Below are positions 1 through 8,108 of a stretch of 64,000 bases of DNA, in pieces (within the stretch, counting starts at the first letter, position 1; each line of letters starts with the position of its first letter). Source of the stretch: Dehalococcoides mccartyi (GTDB lineage Bacteria; Chloroflexota; Dehalococcoidia; UBA2979). The position numbers were made by a program, and so were the translations under genes. The stretch spans positions 164,204 through 228,203 of the forward strand of contig CAMBFG010000005.1 of assembly GCA_945865925.1 (NCBI GenBank), given 5' to 3'. The notes beneath the pieces were generated by a model that searched no databases, was not told where the DNA came from, and saw nothing but the letters and a program-made list of their open reading frames with translations.

Positions 1-16
1 GTTGTCGGAGTCGCGC

Positions 17-1348
17 ATGCAAGCACCTCGCGCCGCGGACTCCCTCGACTGGCCCTCGGTCCACCGCGAGGCCCTCGACATCCTCACGCGCTACCTGCGG
101 ATCGATACGTCGAACCCGCCGGGACGCGAGGCGCCTGCCGCGCGTTTCCTCGGTGCGCTCCTGGAAGCCGAGGGCATCGAGACGCGCTACATCGAGACCG
201 CCCCACAGCGCGAGATCCTCTACGCGCGCATCCCCGGCGACGGGTCGCAGCGCGGACTGATGCTCGCCAACCATCTCGATGTCGTCCCGCCGGAGCCGCG
301 CTACTGGTCCACGAAGCCCTTCGAGCCGGTCGAGCAGGGCGGGCGCGTGTACGGCCGTGGCGCGGTGGACATGAAGGGCTTCGCGGTGATGCAACTCATC
401 GCGCTGCTCCTCGCGCGACGACAGGGACTCCGCCTCACCCGCGACCTCGTCTACTGCGCCGTGCCCGACGAGGAGGCACTCGGCCGCTTCGGCATGCGCT
501 GGCTCTGCGAGCAGCACCCCGAACTCCTCGACGGTGTCGAGTACGCGATCAACGAGGGCGGCTCGGGCTCGCTCGACTTTGGCGAACGCCCGGTGTTCCA
601 GGTCGCCGTGAACGAGAAATGGGTGTGCTGGATGCGCATCACCGCGCGCGGCATCCCCGGCCATGGCGGCATCCCGAACCCGCCCGAGCAGAACCCGATT
701 GTCCGCCTGTCGCGCGCCATCGAGCGGCTCGTGACCTGGAAGCGGCCCGTCGTCGTCACACCGGAGACGCGCGCGTGGCTCGACCGGCTGACCGCTCAGG
801 GCCTCGCGTACTGGGGCACGACCGAGGCTCGCCTGGAGCACGCCGTCGAGGCGTCACCGGGGCTGCGCGCGCTGTTCACCAACACCCTGAACGTCACCAT
901 GGTGCAGGGTGGTGTGAAAGCGAACGTCGTCCCCGGCCGCGCCATCGCCACCCTCGACTGTCGCCTGCTCCCGGGTCAGTCCCGCGACGCCTGGCGCGAC
1001 GAGGTGCTGGCCCGCATCGACGACCCGGACGTCCGCGTCGAATTCTTCGACGGCCTCGACACCGAGGCCCCCCGCCCCGCCTCCTTCGACACCGACTTCT
1101 TCCGCACCATCGAGACCGCGATCGCGGATGCCATCCCGGACGCCGTTGTCGTCCCCAGCATCACCGTCGGCGGCACGGACAACCGCTTCCTCCGCGCCCG
1201 TGGCATCCACGCCTACGGCCTCATCCCCGCTGTCCTCACCGGCGCCGAACGCGCCGGCTTCCACGGCAACGACGAGCACATCACCCTCGACCACCTCAAC
1301 TCCGGCACCGAACTCACCTACGACATCGTCCGTCGGATGTGTACCTAA
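17..1348 (+). CDS. M20-family metallopeptidase (ArgE/DapE-like)
   Basis: Predicted cytosolic zinc hydrolase of the M20 family, which removes acyl or aminoacyl groups from amino acids or cleaves small peptides. The dinuclear metal site is recognisable: His and Asp in NHLDVVP near residue 86, the bridging Asp in GAVDMKG near 118, and the acid pair in PDEE near 152. The dimerisation-domain motif GHGGIP follows. At about 443 residues it has normal family length. The ATG is chosen because GGAG lies six bases upstream; an in-frame TTG sits five codons earlier, and an extension beyond the window edge cannot be excluded. The substrate cannot be assigned from sequence. It converges on the ketopantoate reductase gene. 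Confidence 0.85.
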   Translation: MQAPRAADSLDWPSVHREALDILTRYLRIDTSNPPGREAPAARFLGALLEAEGIETRYIETAPQREILYARIPGDGSQRGLMLANHLDVVPPEPRYWSTKPFEPVEQGGRVYGRGAVDMKGFAVMQLIALLLARRQGLRLTRDLVYCAVPDEEALGRFGMRWLCEQHPELLDGVEYAINEGGSGSLDFGERPVFQVAVNEKWVCWMRITARGIPGHGGIPNPPEQNPIVRLSRAIERLVTWKRPVVVTPETRAWLDRLTAQGLAYWGTTEARLEHAVEASPGLRALFTNTLNVTMVQGGVKANVVPGRAIATLDCRLLPGQSRDAWRDEVLARIDDPDVRVEFFDGLDTEAPRPASFDTDFFRTIETAIADAIPDAVVVPSITVGGTDNRFLRARGIHAYGLIPAVLTGAERAGFHGNDEHITLDHLNSGTELTYDIVRRMCT

Positions 1349-1365
1349 CAGGGATTCGGGCAGCC

Positions 1366-2301
1366 TCAGCGCCCCCGCGCGTTCAGCGCGCGCATCTGTC
1401 CCGTCACCAGCGCTAGCAACGGCGTCGCCACACCCAACGCCGACGCACGACGCAGCGGCTCCTCGAAGATCGCCGCGACCTCCATCGGCAACCCCTCGAC
1501 GAAGTCGATCATCGTGCTCGGCCGGTAGGCCGCCATCGCGTCGGTGGCCGCCACCATGTTGCGCGCGATGGCGGGCCCATCGAGGCGCACCGTCTGGCCG
1601 TGTGCCGCGAGGTCCGCGTTCCCTGCCGCAGCGACTTCGAGGATCAGCGTCGTCACCGCCTCGCGCAGCGCCGGGTCGGCGAGGATGCGGTCGGTGGTGA
1701 TGCCCCCCGCTGTGACGGCTAGGCCGTTGAACGGCACGTTCCAACACAACTTCGTCCATCGCCCCGCAAGCAGTGAAGGCGCGCGCACCGTCTCCACTTT
1801 CGCCCCCGCCCACAGTGCGAGGCCCGCGTGTACCTCCGCCGGATCGTCCTGCAGATGCCCGATGGTCACCGGCCCGTAGTCGATGTGGTGGACGGTGCCC
1901 GGCTCGCCTCGGTTGATGCACGTGAACGCGAGGCCGCCGAACACCCGCTCCGCCCCGAACCACTCCGCGAAGCGGTCCTCGAGGCCAAGCCCGTTCATCA
2001 GCACGAGGATGCGCGTGCTCGCTCCGACGCACGGCGCGACGAGCGCACGCGCATCCTCGATGCCCGTCGCTTTCAGCGCGCAGATCACCCAGTCGACTGG
2101 CCCGATGGCCGCCGAGTCGCGCGCCACATGCGGACGTTCGAGGTGCAGGTCGCCGTCCTTGCTCAGGATGCGCAGGCCGCGCGCCGCCACCACCGCGTAG
2201 TCGCGACGCATCAGGAAATGCACCTCGTGGCCGGCCTCCGCCAGTCGAGCGCCGTAGTAGCAGCCGACGGCGCCGCTGCCGACAATTGCCACGCGGCTCA
2301 T
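1366..2301 (-). CDS. panE: 2-dehydropantoate 2-reductase family protein
   Basis: NADPH-dependent ketopantoate reductase family (PanE/ApbA), which reduces 2-dehydropantoate to pantoate in pantothenate/CoA synthesis; many paralogues have other substrates. The N terminus has the Rossmann glycine motif GSGAVGCYYG followed by the family's EAGHEV strand. A KLCWN segment near the domain junction matches the catalytic Lys and substrate-binding Asn of the family. About 311 residues, normal length. Its ATG overlaps the stop codon of the upstream quinone oxidoreductase gene by four bases, so the two are probably translationally coupled. That pairing argues for a catabolic or redox paralogue as readily as for true pantothenate synthesis. 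Confidence 0.8.
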   Translation of the reverse strand: MSRVAIVGSGAVGCYYGARLAEAGHEVHFLMRRDYAVVAARGLRILSKDGDLHLERPHVARDSAAIGPVDWVICALKATGIEDARALVAPCVGASTRILVLMNGLGLEDRFAEWFGAERVFGGLAFTCINRGEPGTVHHIDYGPVTIGHLQDDPAEVHAGLALWAGAKVETVRAPSLLAGRWTKLCWNVPFNGLAVTAGGITTDRILADPALREAVTTLILEVAAAGNADLAAHGQTVRLDGPAIARNMVAATDAMAAYRPSTMIDFVEGLPMEVAAIFEEPLRRASALGVATPLLALVTGQMRALNARGR

Positions 2302-3275
2302 CGGTCGGGCCGTACTCGGACGATCGCCTTGCCGGCCACGCGCCGCTGTTGGATCGCCACCAACGCCTCGACTGCCTGGTCGAGCGAGAACTCCTGCGAC
2401 ACGTGCGGCCGCACTCGCCCCTCGGCGTACCACTGCACGAGTTCGCCCAGCGCGCCGCGCACCTCGTCTGGCCGGTTCCGTCGTGCTTGCCCGAGCGAGA
2501 AGCCGAGGACGCTTGCGTCCTTCACCAGTAGATGGTTCGCCGGGATCTGCGGGACCGTCCCGCTCGCGAAGCCGATCACGAGGATGCGGCCCTGCGGCCG
2601 GATGAGGTGCAGCGAGGCTGCGAACATCTCCCCGCCGACCGGGTCATACGCCACATCGATGCCGCCGGTCAGCGCCTGCACCCGCGTGCGCACGTCCTCC
2701 GAGGACAGCACGCCGTAGTCCGCGCCATGCTCGCGGGCGAGCGCGAGTTTCTCTTCGCTCGAGGCCGTCGCGATCACCGTGGCCCCCACGGCCTTGCCCA
2801 CCTCGACTGCCGTCAGCCCAACACCACCCGAGGCGCCGTGGACCAGCAGCACTTCGCCCTCCGCAAGTCGCGCGCGATCGCGCAGCGCGAGGTGCGAGGT
2901 GGCATAGACCACCGGGAACGCCGCCGCGATCCCAAACGGCATCGAGTCCGGGATCGGCGTCACGTCGATCGCCCGCGCCACGACTTCTTCCGCGAAACCG
3001 CCGTGGTCGAGGAAGGCGAGCACGCGCTGGCCAGGCTGCACGCTGCGCACCTGCTCGCCGATCTGCGTAACGACGCCAGCGACTTCCATCCCCGGTGAGA
3101 AGGGGAACGTCGGCCGCTCCTGGTACTCGCCCTTCACGATGAGCGTGTCGGCGAAGTTCACCCCGGCCGCGTAGACCTCGATCAGGACGCCGTCCGGGGT
3201 GAGGGCGGGCGGTGCGATCTCCTCGACGCGGAGGACGTCGACCTCGGCCCACTGGTGACAGACGACGGCTCTCAT
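2298..3275 (-). CDS. Zinc-free MDR NADPH:quinone oxidoreductase
   Basis: Medium-chain dehydrogenase/reductase of the quinone oxidoreductase type (QOR, zeta-crystallin-like), cytosolic, using NADPH to reduce quinones or alpha,beta-unsaturated carbonyls. The Rossmann nucleotide-binding motif HGASGGVGLTAVEVG lies mid-protein, and the N-terminal GroES-like fold has AAGVNFAD and PGMEVAGVV. Structural and catalytic zinc ligands of alcohol dehydrogenases are absent. The start MRAVVCHQW gives 325 residues, the usual size. It is the first gene of a two-gene unit with the ketopantoate-reductase-like gene and is divergent from a small ORF and a second MDR gene. The shared intergenic region carries twin palindromes. 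Confidence 0.85.
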   Translation of the reverse strand: MRAVVCHQWAEVDVLRVEEIAPPALTPDGVLIEVYAAGVNFADTLIVKGEYQERPTFPFSPGMEVAGVVTQIGEQVRSVQPGQRVLAFLDHGGFAEEVVARAIDVTPIPDSMPFGIAAAFPVVYATSHLALRDRARLAEGEVLLVHGASGGVGLTAVEVGKAVGATVIATASSEEKLALAREHGADYGVLSSEDVRTRVQALTGGIDVAYDPVGGEMFAASLHLIRPQGRILVIGFASGTVPQIPANHLLVKDASVLGFSLGQARRNRPDEVRGALGELVQWYAEGRVRPHVSQEFSLDQAVEALVAIQQRRVAGKAIVRVRPDR

Positions 3276-3318
3276 GGGGCGATCTTCGCTGAAAAGTCTG
3301 GATTCCGGTGCTTCATGG

Positions 3319-3355
3319 TTGACAGCGATGGTCGATGACGTCATAGTGACGTCAC
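3319..3355 (+). promoter_or_regulatory. Sigma70-type promoter overlapped by twin TGACGTCA palindromes
   Basis: TTGACA (3319-3324) is followed by a 17-base spacer and CATAGT (3342-3347). Two perfect 8-bp palindromes TGACGTCA lie at 3336-3343 and 3347-3354, the second extended to GTGACGTCAC. Their centres are 11 bp apart, one helical turn, and they straddle the -10 hexamer. This layout suggests a cooperatively binding repressor controlling the rightward genes and possibly the divergent quinone oxidoreductase. No regulator gene lies next to it; the nearest is the HxlR gene about 1.8 kb away. The promoter and operator roles are inferred. Confidence 0.5.
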
Positions 3356-3377
3356 AACGACGAAAGAGAGACGCCAA

Positions 3378-3533
3378 GTGACTCGCAACCCTGCCAACGC
3401 CGCCTACCTCCGCCTCCTGCGCTCCACCCGCCCCGGCACCCCCACCTACCGCGAGTTTGACCGGGACCTCCAGGGTGCCCGCTCCCTCGAGACCAGCGCC
3501 CGGATCGCCGCCGTGGCGATGCGAGGGTTCTAG
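3378..3533 (+). CDS. Small hypothetical protein, 51 residues
   Basis: A short open frame starting with GTG, preceded by a purine-rich GAAAGAGAG about eight bases upstream. It encodes MTRNPANAAYLRLLRSTRPG and continues to a C-terminal alanine-rich segment. Codons are strongly G/C-ending like the neighbouring genes. No family is recognised. It is basic and probably helical, with no membrane segment or cysteines. It lies just downstream of the predicted promoter and about 50 bases before the MDR gene, so it would be the leader cistron of that transcript. It could be a real small protein or a leader peptide. Confidence 0.4.
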   Translation: MTRNPANAAYLRLLRSTRPGTPTYREFDRDLQGARSLETSARIAAVAMRGF

Positions 3534-3582
3534 TGCAGGGATTCGAGGTCTTAGAGTCACTCCCGATCCGAGGGAGACATAC

Positions 3583-4572
3583 ATGAAAGCCATCGTTCAG
3601 GACGCCTACGGTTCAGCGGACGTGTTGCGCCTCGCAGACATCCCCACGCCCGAGGTCGGCGACACCGAGGTGCTTATCCGCGTGCATGCAGCCGGCCTCG
3701 ATCCCAGCGTGCTGCACATCATGACCGGCCTGCCGCACCTCGTCCGCCTCGCCTTCGGCCTCCGCAGGCCGAAGGCCCGCGTCCGCGGCTTCGATGTCGC
3801 CGGGCGGATCGAGGCGGTCGGCGCACAGGTGACGCAGTTCCGGCCGGGCGACGAGGTCTTCGGGTTCTGCAAGGGCGCCTTCGCGGAGTACGCGACTGCT
3901 CGCGCGGACAGGCTCGCGTTGAAGCCAGCGAACCTCACCTTCGAGCAGGCCGCCGCCGTCCCGGTCTCCGCGCTGACCGCCCTTCAAGGCCTCCGCGACA
4001 AAGGATCGATCGAGGTGGGCCAGCGGGTTCTGATCATTGGTGCCGCGGGCGGAGTCGGCACGTTCGCCGTGCAGATCGCGAAGGCGCTTGGCGCCCACGT
4101 CACCGGCGTCTGCAGCACCACGAAGACGGACCTCGTCCGATCGCTCGGGGCGGACGAGGTCATCGACTACACGCGCGACGACTTCGTCGTCCAGCCACAG
4201 CGCTACGACATCATCCTGGACACCGCCGGTCGTCGACCGCTGTCCCAGGTACGGCGAGCGCTCGTACCGCGCGGCACGCTCGTCATCGTTGGAGGCGAGG
4301 GCGGCAACCAGTGGTTCGCCGGAGTGGATCGACTGCTTCAGGCAGCCGTGCTGTCGCGCTTCGGGAGTCAACGGCTGCGCGGCATGCTCGCGACCGACAA
4401 CCAGGACGACCTGCTGACCATGAAGGACCTCATCGAGGCGGGCAAGGTCACCCCCGTCATCGACAGGACCTATCCGCTGAGCGAGACCGCCGAGGCCATC
4501 CGCGCCGCCCTGGCCGGGCACGCTCGCGGCAAGGTCGTCATCACCGTCATCGACCAACAGACGGCGGGCTAG
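3583..4572 (+). CDS. MDR-superfamily NAD(P)-dependent oxidoreductase
   Basis: Medium-chain reductase of the zinc-free type, probably reducing quinones or enoyl/enone substrates with NAD(P)H in the cytosol. The GroES-like N-terminal half (AAGLDPSVLH, FDVAGRIEAVG, GDEVFGF) precedes the Rossmann motif IGAAGGVGTFAVQIAKALG. The ATG follows GGGAGACATAC, a plausible ribosome site. At 329 residues it has family-typical length. It is a distant homologue, not a recent copy, of the divergent MDR gene on its left. A separate basic gene follows after about 23 bases and may be co-transcribed. Confidence 0.85.
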   Translation: MKAIVQDAYGSADVLRLADIPTPEVGDTEVLIRVHAAGLDPSVLHIMTGLPHLVRLAFGLRRPKARVRGFDVAGRIEAVGAQVTQFRPGDEVFGFCKGAFAEYATARADRLALKPANLTFEQAAAVPVSALTALQGLRDKGSIEVGQRVLIIGAAGGVGTFAVQIAKALGAHVTGVCSTTKTDLVRSLGADEVIDYTRDDFVVQPQRYDIILDTAGRRPLSQVRRALVPRGTLVIVGGEGGNQWFAGVDRLLQAAVLSRFGSQRLRGMLATDNQDDLLTMKDLIEAGKVTPVIDRTYPLSETAEAIRAALAGHARGKVVITVIDQQTAG

Positions 4573-4595
4573 TCAGCCGCGCCGAGGAGACCTCC

Positions 4596-5126
4596 ATGCC
4601 CCGATCTCGTCACAACTGGCACCAGTTCTTCGCTGACTACGAGGGTGACCCGGCTCGACGTCGGGGACGGGACACCGAGGCACACGCTGACCGCAGCGAA
4701 CTCGTCGACGATGTCGTGGCGTGGATCACCGCCTACCTCGACCCTGCCACTGCCGAGGACGAGCGTGCTCCGCGCCACAGCCGCCGAGGTTCCGCCCGCC
4801 GCTTCGATCTCGGCAGCCTCTTCGAGGACGGGACTGACCCCTCGGCATGGCCGGAGGAAGTCCACGAACACCTGGCCGCGCTGCGAGACCGCCTCCACGG
4901 AATCTCTGCGCGTCAGTCCGGACGGAGGCGTGGCGAGCGCTCTCGGGGGGGCCGCCGTCGGGAGACCGCCGGGGACCGCGACACCGAGACGCGCAGCCGC
5001 ATTTCCGGCCGGCCTCGACGTCTCGCGTGGGCAATCGCGACCCGTCTCGCCGTGCTCGTCATCACCGCAATGGTGGCGCGCCGCCGTTCGGAGCGGTCGC
5101 GTCGGCGCAGGGGTTTCAGCGTATAG
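4596..5126 (+). CDS. Hypothetical protein with C-terminal membrane anchor
   Basis: A 176-residue frame preceded by a good GAGGAGA ribosome site. The N-terminal two thirds is soluble and rich in charged residues, with a predicted amphipathic helix (SELVDDVVAWITAYLDP). The middle is very Arg-rich and low complexity. The end has one plausible membrane segment, AIATRLAVLVITAMVA, followed by a basic tail, which suggests a C-tail-anchored protein. No family is recognised. It follows the MDR gene closely and precedes the HxlR regulator, which has its own promoter. A long antisense frame exists, but the ribosome site and spacing favour this strand. Confidence 0.5.
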   Translation: MPRSRHNWHQFFADYEGDPARRRGRDTEAHADRSELVDDVVAWITAYLDPATAEDERAPRHSRRGSARRFDLGSLFEDGTDPSAWPEEVHEHLAALRDRLHGISARQSGRRRGERSRGGRRRETAGDRDTETRSRISGRPRRLAWAIATRLAVLVITAMVARRRSERSRRRRGFSV

Positions 5127-5127
5127 T
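5122..5127 (+). promoter_or_regulatory. -10 element for a leaderless HxlR mRNA
   Basis: TATAGT, five of six bases of the consensus, ends exactly six bases before the HxlR ATG, so transcription would begin at or next to the start codon. No ribosome-binding site precedes the ATG. No clear -35 hexamer is seen. The same geometry recurs at several other starts in this window. Confidence 0.5.
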
Positions 5128-5133
5128 GCGGCC

Positions 5134-5484
5134 ATGGGCGACCCGGAAGTCCTCGCGCCGTTCTGTCCGCGCTACCACCATGCGGTGGAAGTGATCGGTC
5201 GACGTTGGACCGGCGCGATCCTCCGCGCGCTCCTCTCCGGCCATTCCCGCTTCACCGACATCGCACAGACGATCCCCGGCCTCAGCGACCGCCTGCTCTC
5301 CGAGCGGCTGAAGGAACTTGAAGCGGAGGAGATCGTGGTGCGCACCGTCCACCCGGAAACGCCGGTGCGCGTTGAGTACCGCCTCACCGCTCGCGGCGAA
5401 GATCTTGCCCCGGTGATTCAGGCGCTCGCGAGCTGGTCCGAGCAGTGGCTTCCTGCTCCCGTCGCTACGCGACGTTCGTCCTAA
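5134..5484 (+). CDS. HxlR-family transcriptional regulator
   Basis: Winged-helix DNA-binding protein of the HxlR/MarR-like family, which usually binds as a dimer and responds to aldehydes, quinones or other electrophiles. The family signature VIGRRWTGAILRALL is followed by the recognition helix GLSDRLLSERLKELE and the wing containing VEYRLTARG. Cys11 sits where HxlR proteins carry their conserved N-terminal sensing cysteine. Length 116 residues, typical. It is followed within 13 bases by an NTF2-like gene, a plausible target. Redox enzymes on its left (quinone reductases) would also suit a quinone or electrophile sensor. Confidence 0.85.
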   Translation: MGDPEVLAPFCPRYHHAVEVIGRRWTGAILRALLSGHSRFTDIAQTIPGLSDRLLSERLKELEAEEIVVRTVHPETPVRVEYRLTARGEDLAPVIQALASWSEQWLPAPVATRRSS

Positions 5485-5497
5485 CTACACCCCGCTC

Positions 5498-5938
5498 ATG
5501 AACCTCGACTACCGGGCCCTGGCGGACCACTGGATGCGTCGTGTTGACGAGGTCGGCCTGCTGGCTGCCGTCGACGAAATCGCCGCACCCGCCCTCATGG
5601 TCGACAGTGGCATGGGTACGAAGGACCTCGCGGCCCTTCGCGCTCGCTTCGAGGAGATGGCCGTCGCGTTTCCAGACGCCACCGTCACGCTGGAAGACGT
5701 CATCGTGGACGGCCCGAAGGTCTGCATCGTCCTCGACTGGCAGGGCTCGCACCTCGGCCCCCTGCGCGGGTTCCCGCCGACCGGCCGGCCCGTGAAGTTC
5801 GCCATCGTCATGGTGATGCTGATGAGCGGTTTCCTCGTGGAGCGCGTGCGGATCTTCTCAGAGGCCTTCACCGGGCCGGTGCAGATGGGCATCATCCCCG
5901 CCTTCGACGACCTCCCACAGAACGAGGGTCCGGCGTAG
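5498..5938 (+). CDS. SnoaL-like / NTF2-fold protein
   Basis: A 146-residue protein with the layout of SnoaL-like polyketide-cyclase/NTF2 folds: an N-terminal helix pair, RARFEEMAVAFPDATVTLEDVIVDG, a central strand with a Trp (VLDWQGSHLG), and GFPPTGRPVKFAIVMVMLMSGFLV, which resembles the family's GxxPTGr...f element. Such proteins range from cyclases and isomerases to ligand-binding dimers, so the activity is unassigned. It lies 13 bases after the HxlR gene and is probably co-transcribed. An internal hydrophobic run near residue 105 is part of the fold, not a clear membrane span. Confidence 0.65.
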   Translation: MNLDYRALADHWMRRVDEVGLLAAVDEIAAPALMVDSGMGTKDLAALRARFEEMAVAFPDATVTLEDVIVDGPKVCIVLDWQGSHLGPLRGFPPTGRPVKFAIVMVMLMSGFLVERVRIFSEAFTGPVQMGIIPAFDDLPQNEGPA

Positions 5939-6017
5939 CCCTCGGTCTCCCGCTTCGCCTCGCCCCTGCGGAACCTCACCGGTAGACTCCGGTTTCGTCA
6001 CACATCAACTGACCGGG

Positions 6018-7292
6018 GTGGCCGTGCGCCGCAAACTGACCCGTCCGTTCTACGGCTGGTGGATCGTCGGCGCTGCCGTCGTCCTCCAGGCGCTGCCCGC
6101 TGGCCTCCTGCAGCAGGCATACGGTGCCTACGTCGTCCTCCTCGAGCGCGAGTTCGGGTGGAGCCGTACGACGCTCTCTGGCGCGTTCTCCGTGGTGCGG
6201 ATGGAGGAGGGCCTCCTCGGTCCGTTGCAGGGCTGGATGCTCGACCGCTTCGGCCCGCGCACCGTTATGCGCGTCGGCAATGTGATCTTCGCTGGGGGCT
6301 TCTTCGTCTTCGCCCAGATCAACTCCGTCGTCGGGTTCTACGCCGCCTTCATGATCATGGCCATCGGTGCCTCGCTTGCCGGCTTCCTCTCCGTCACCAC
6401 CGCGATCGTGAACTGGTTCGACCGCAAGCGATCGATGGCCATGGGGATTGCGCTGCTCGGCACCGCCGTCGGCGGGCTGATGCTGCCACTCGTCGTCCTC
6501 GGCCTGGAGAACTGGGGCTGGCGCGCGATGGCCAACATCTCCGGTGCCATCATCCTCGTCGTCGGCCTGCCATTCGTGCAGATCGTCCGCCACAAGCCCG
6601 AGCAGTACGGCCTGCTCCCGGACGGCCGCACCCCCGACGCCATCGTCACCGTCGACGGCGTCGAGGTCACACCCTCACCACAGCCGGAGCAGGCCTCGTT
6701 CACCACACGCGACGCGATGCGCACGCGCGCCTTCTGGTTCATCTCGCTCTCGCACACCGCGTCGGTGCTCGTGGTCTCCGTCGTGATGGTGCATTTCGTC
6801 GCCTACGCGACGACCGACCTCGGCTACTCGTTGAGCGCGGCCGCCGGCATCGTCACGCTGCAGACCATCACCAACCTCATCGGCCGCCCCCTCGGTGGCT
6901 GGCTCGCCGACCGCACCAGTTCGAGACTCGTCACCGCCGTTGCGATGCTCGGCCACGCCACCGCGCTGCTCCTGCTCGCCTACGCCGAGGCCGGTTGGAT
7001 GGTCATCGCGTTTGCCCTGCTCAACGGCCTCGCCTGGGGCGCGCGCGTGCCGGTGGTGGTGTCGATGCGCGCGGAGTACTTCGGCGCGAAGTCGTTCGGC
7101 GCCATCATGGGCGTCTCATCGTTGGTGGTAACGCTAGGCGGCGTCATCGCGCCAGTCGTCGCCGCCTGGGCCTACGACGCGACCGGCTCCTACACGATGT
7201 CCTTCACGATCCTCGCGATCCTCGCCGCCCTCGGATCGCTCTTCCTCGTCTTCCTGCCGAAGCCCACCAAAGCCCCCGAACCCGGTTTATAG
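6018..7292 (+). CDS. MFS transporter (monocarboxylate/oxalate-formate type)
   Basis: Integral inner-membrane permease of the major facilitator superfamily with about 12 membrane helices over 424 residues. The N terminus FYGWWIVGAAVVLQ and the loop after helix two resemble the MCT/oxalate:formate antiporter branch, where the substrate is often a small organic acid. Helix 6 is followed by a central cytoplasmic loop around residues 195-235. A GTG start is assumed; a second GTG two codons later is possible. A TAGACT -10-like hexamer lies about 30 bases upstream. The direction and substrate of transport cannot be decided from sequence. Confidence 0.8.
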   Translation: MAVRRKLTRPFYGWWIVGAAVVLQALPAGLLQQAYGAYVVLLEREFGWSRTTLSGAFSVVRMEEGLLGPLQGWMLDRFGPRTVMRVGNVIFAGGFFVFAQINSVVGFYAAFMIMAIGASLAGFLSVTTAIVNWFDRKRSMAMGIALLGTAVGGLMLPLVVLGLENWGWRAMANISGAIILVVGLPFVQIVRHKPEQYGLLPDGRTPDAIVTVDGVEVTPSPQPEQASFTTRDAMRTRAFWFISLSHTASVLVVSVVMVHFVAYATTDLGYSLSAAAGIVTLQTITNLIGRPLGGWLADRTSSRLVTAVAMLGHATALLLLAYAEAGWMVIAFALLNGLAWGARVPVVVSMRAEYFGAKSFGAIMGVSSLVVTLGGVIAPVVAAWAYDATGSYTMSFTILAILAALGSLFLVFLPKPTKAPEPGL

Positions 7293-7356
7293 CGCGACCC
7301 AGTCGAGGGCAACGCGCACCCACCCAGCGCGACGCCGTTGCGACGTGTCAGGTTCC

Positions 7357-7371
7357 CCCTCCTTGGGAGGG
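7357..7371. repeat. Small CCCTCC/GGAGGG hairpin
   Basis: A 6-bp perfect stem with a three-base loop in the gap between the MFS and P-loop genes. It resembles two hairpins at 18759-18776 and 18805-18821, suggesting a dispersed short palindromic repeat. It could act as a weak terminator for the MFS gene. Confidence 0.4.
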
Positions 7372-7412
7372 AAGTGCACAACTCTTCCACCTGCCCTGAC
7401 GGCACGATGAGG

Positions 7413-7418
7413 GATACT
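7413..7418 (+). promoter_or_regulatory. -10 element for a leaderless P-loop kinase mRNA
   Basis: GATACT ends six bases before the chosen ATG at 7425, the same spacing as at the HxlR gene. There is no ribosome-binding site at this ATG. The function is inferred from geometry. Confidence 0.4.
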
Positions 7419-7424
7419 GGCACG

Positions 7425-7967
7425 ATGGGTGATGCCGCCGCTGCGATAGGTCGCCGCATCCTCGTAACCGGGTTACCGGGGTCGGGGAAGAGCACGTTCT
7501 CGGGCTCGCTTGCCGCGAGGACTGGGTTGCCGCTCATTTATCTCGACCTCCATTTTTGGAAGCCCGGCTGGGTTGCACCGCCGGAGGACGAGTGGCGTGA
7601 GAAGCAACGCGGCCTGCTCGCCGGTGACGCGTGGATCGCCGATGGCAACTACCACGAGACACTCGACCTCCGCCTCGAACGCGCAGACACCGTTGTGGTT
7701 CTCGAGATGCCCTGGTGGGTGTGCTCGGGACGCGCGCTCCGACGCGGCCTGCGGAAGCCGGGCGAGCTGCCCGAAGGGTGCGAACAGTCGGCCTGGCGCC
7801 AATTGCGCGATGGGTGCCGTATGGCTGTCGTCGCTTGGCGGAAGCGCCGCTCAGAGCCCGAGCGCGAGCACGAGATCATTTCGCAGCATGGACAGCATGT
7901 GGCGCTTCACGTGCTCAAGTCCAAGCGGGCAGTCAGGGAGTTCCTCGACGGTTTAGACGAGCGATAG
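7425..7967 (+). CDS. P-loop NTPase, adenylate-kinase/FlaR-like
   Basis: Small cytosolic P-loop nucleotide kinase-like protein of the type often annotated AAA ATPase or topology-modulation (FlaR) protein. Walker A GLPGSGKST lies at about residues 15-23, followed by the family segment YLDLHFWKPGWV and WIADGNY near residues 75-80. Basic lid-like residues (WRKRRSEPERE) occur near the C terminus. The ATG at MGDAAAAIG is preferred over an upstream in-frame ATG because the upstream extension reads as noncoding and a -10-like element sits six bases before it. The 180-residue size fits the family. The phosphoacceptor is unknown. Confidence 0.75.
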   Translation: MGDAAAAIGRRILVTGLPGSGKSTFSGSLAARTGLPLIYLDLHFWKPGWVAPPEDEWREKQRGLLAGDAWIADGNYHETLDLRLERADTVVVLEMPWWVCSGRALRRGLRKPGELPEGCEQSAWRQLRDGCRMAVVAWRKRRSEPEREHEIISQHGQHVALHVLKSKRAVREFLDGLDER

Positions 7968-8108
7968 CCGAGGTAGACCGGAGCGGGGTAGGGACTGCCT
8001 GCGTCGCAGGCGCAGCAGAACGGCTCGCTCGAACCACAGAGCAGTCGGGCGTCCAACATCGAGGTACGCGAGACAGCCGAGGTCGATCAGAGGTCTACGG
8101 AGAAAGCC

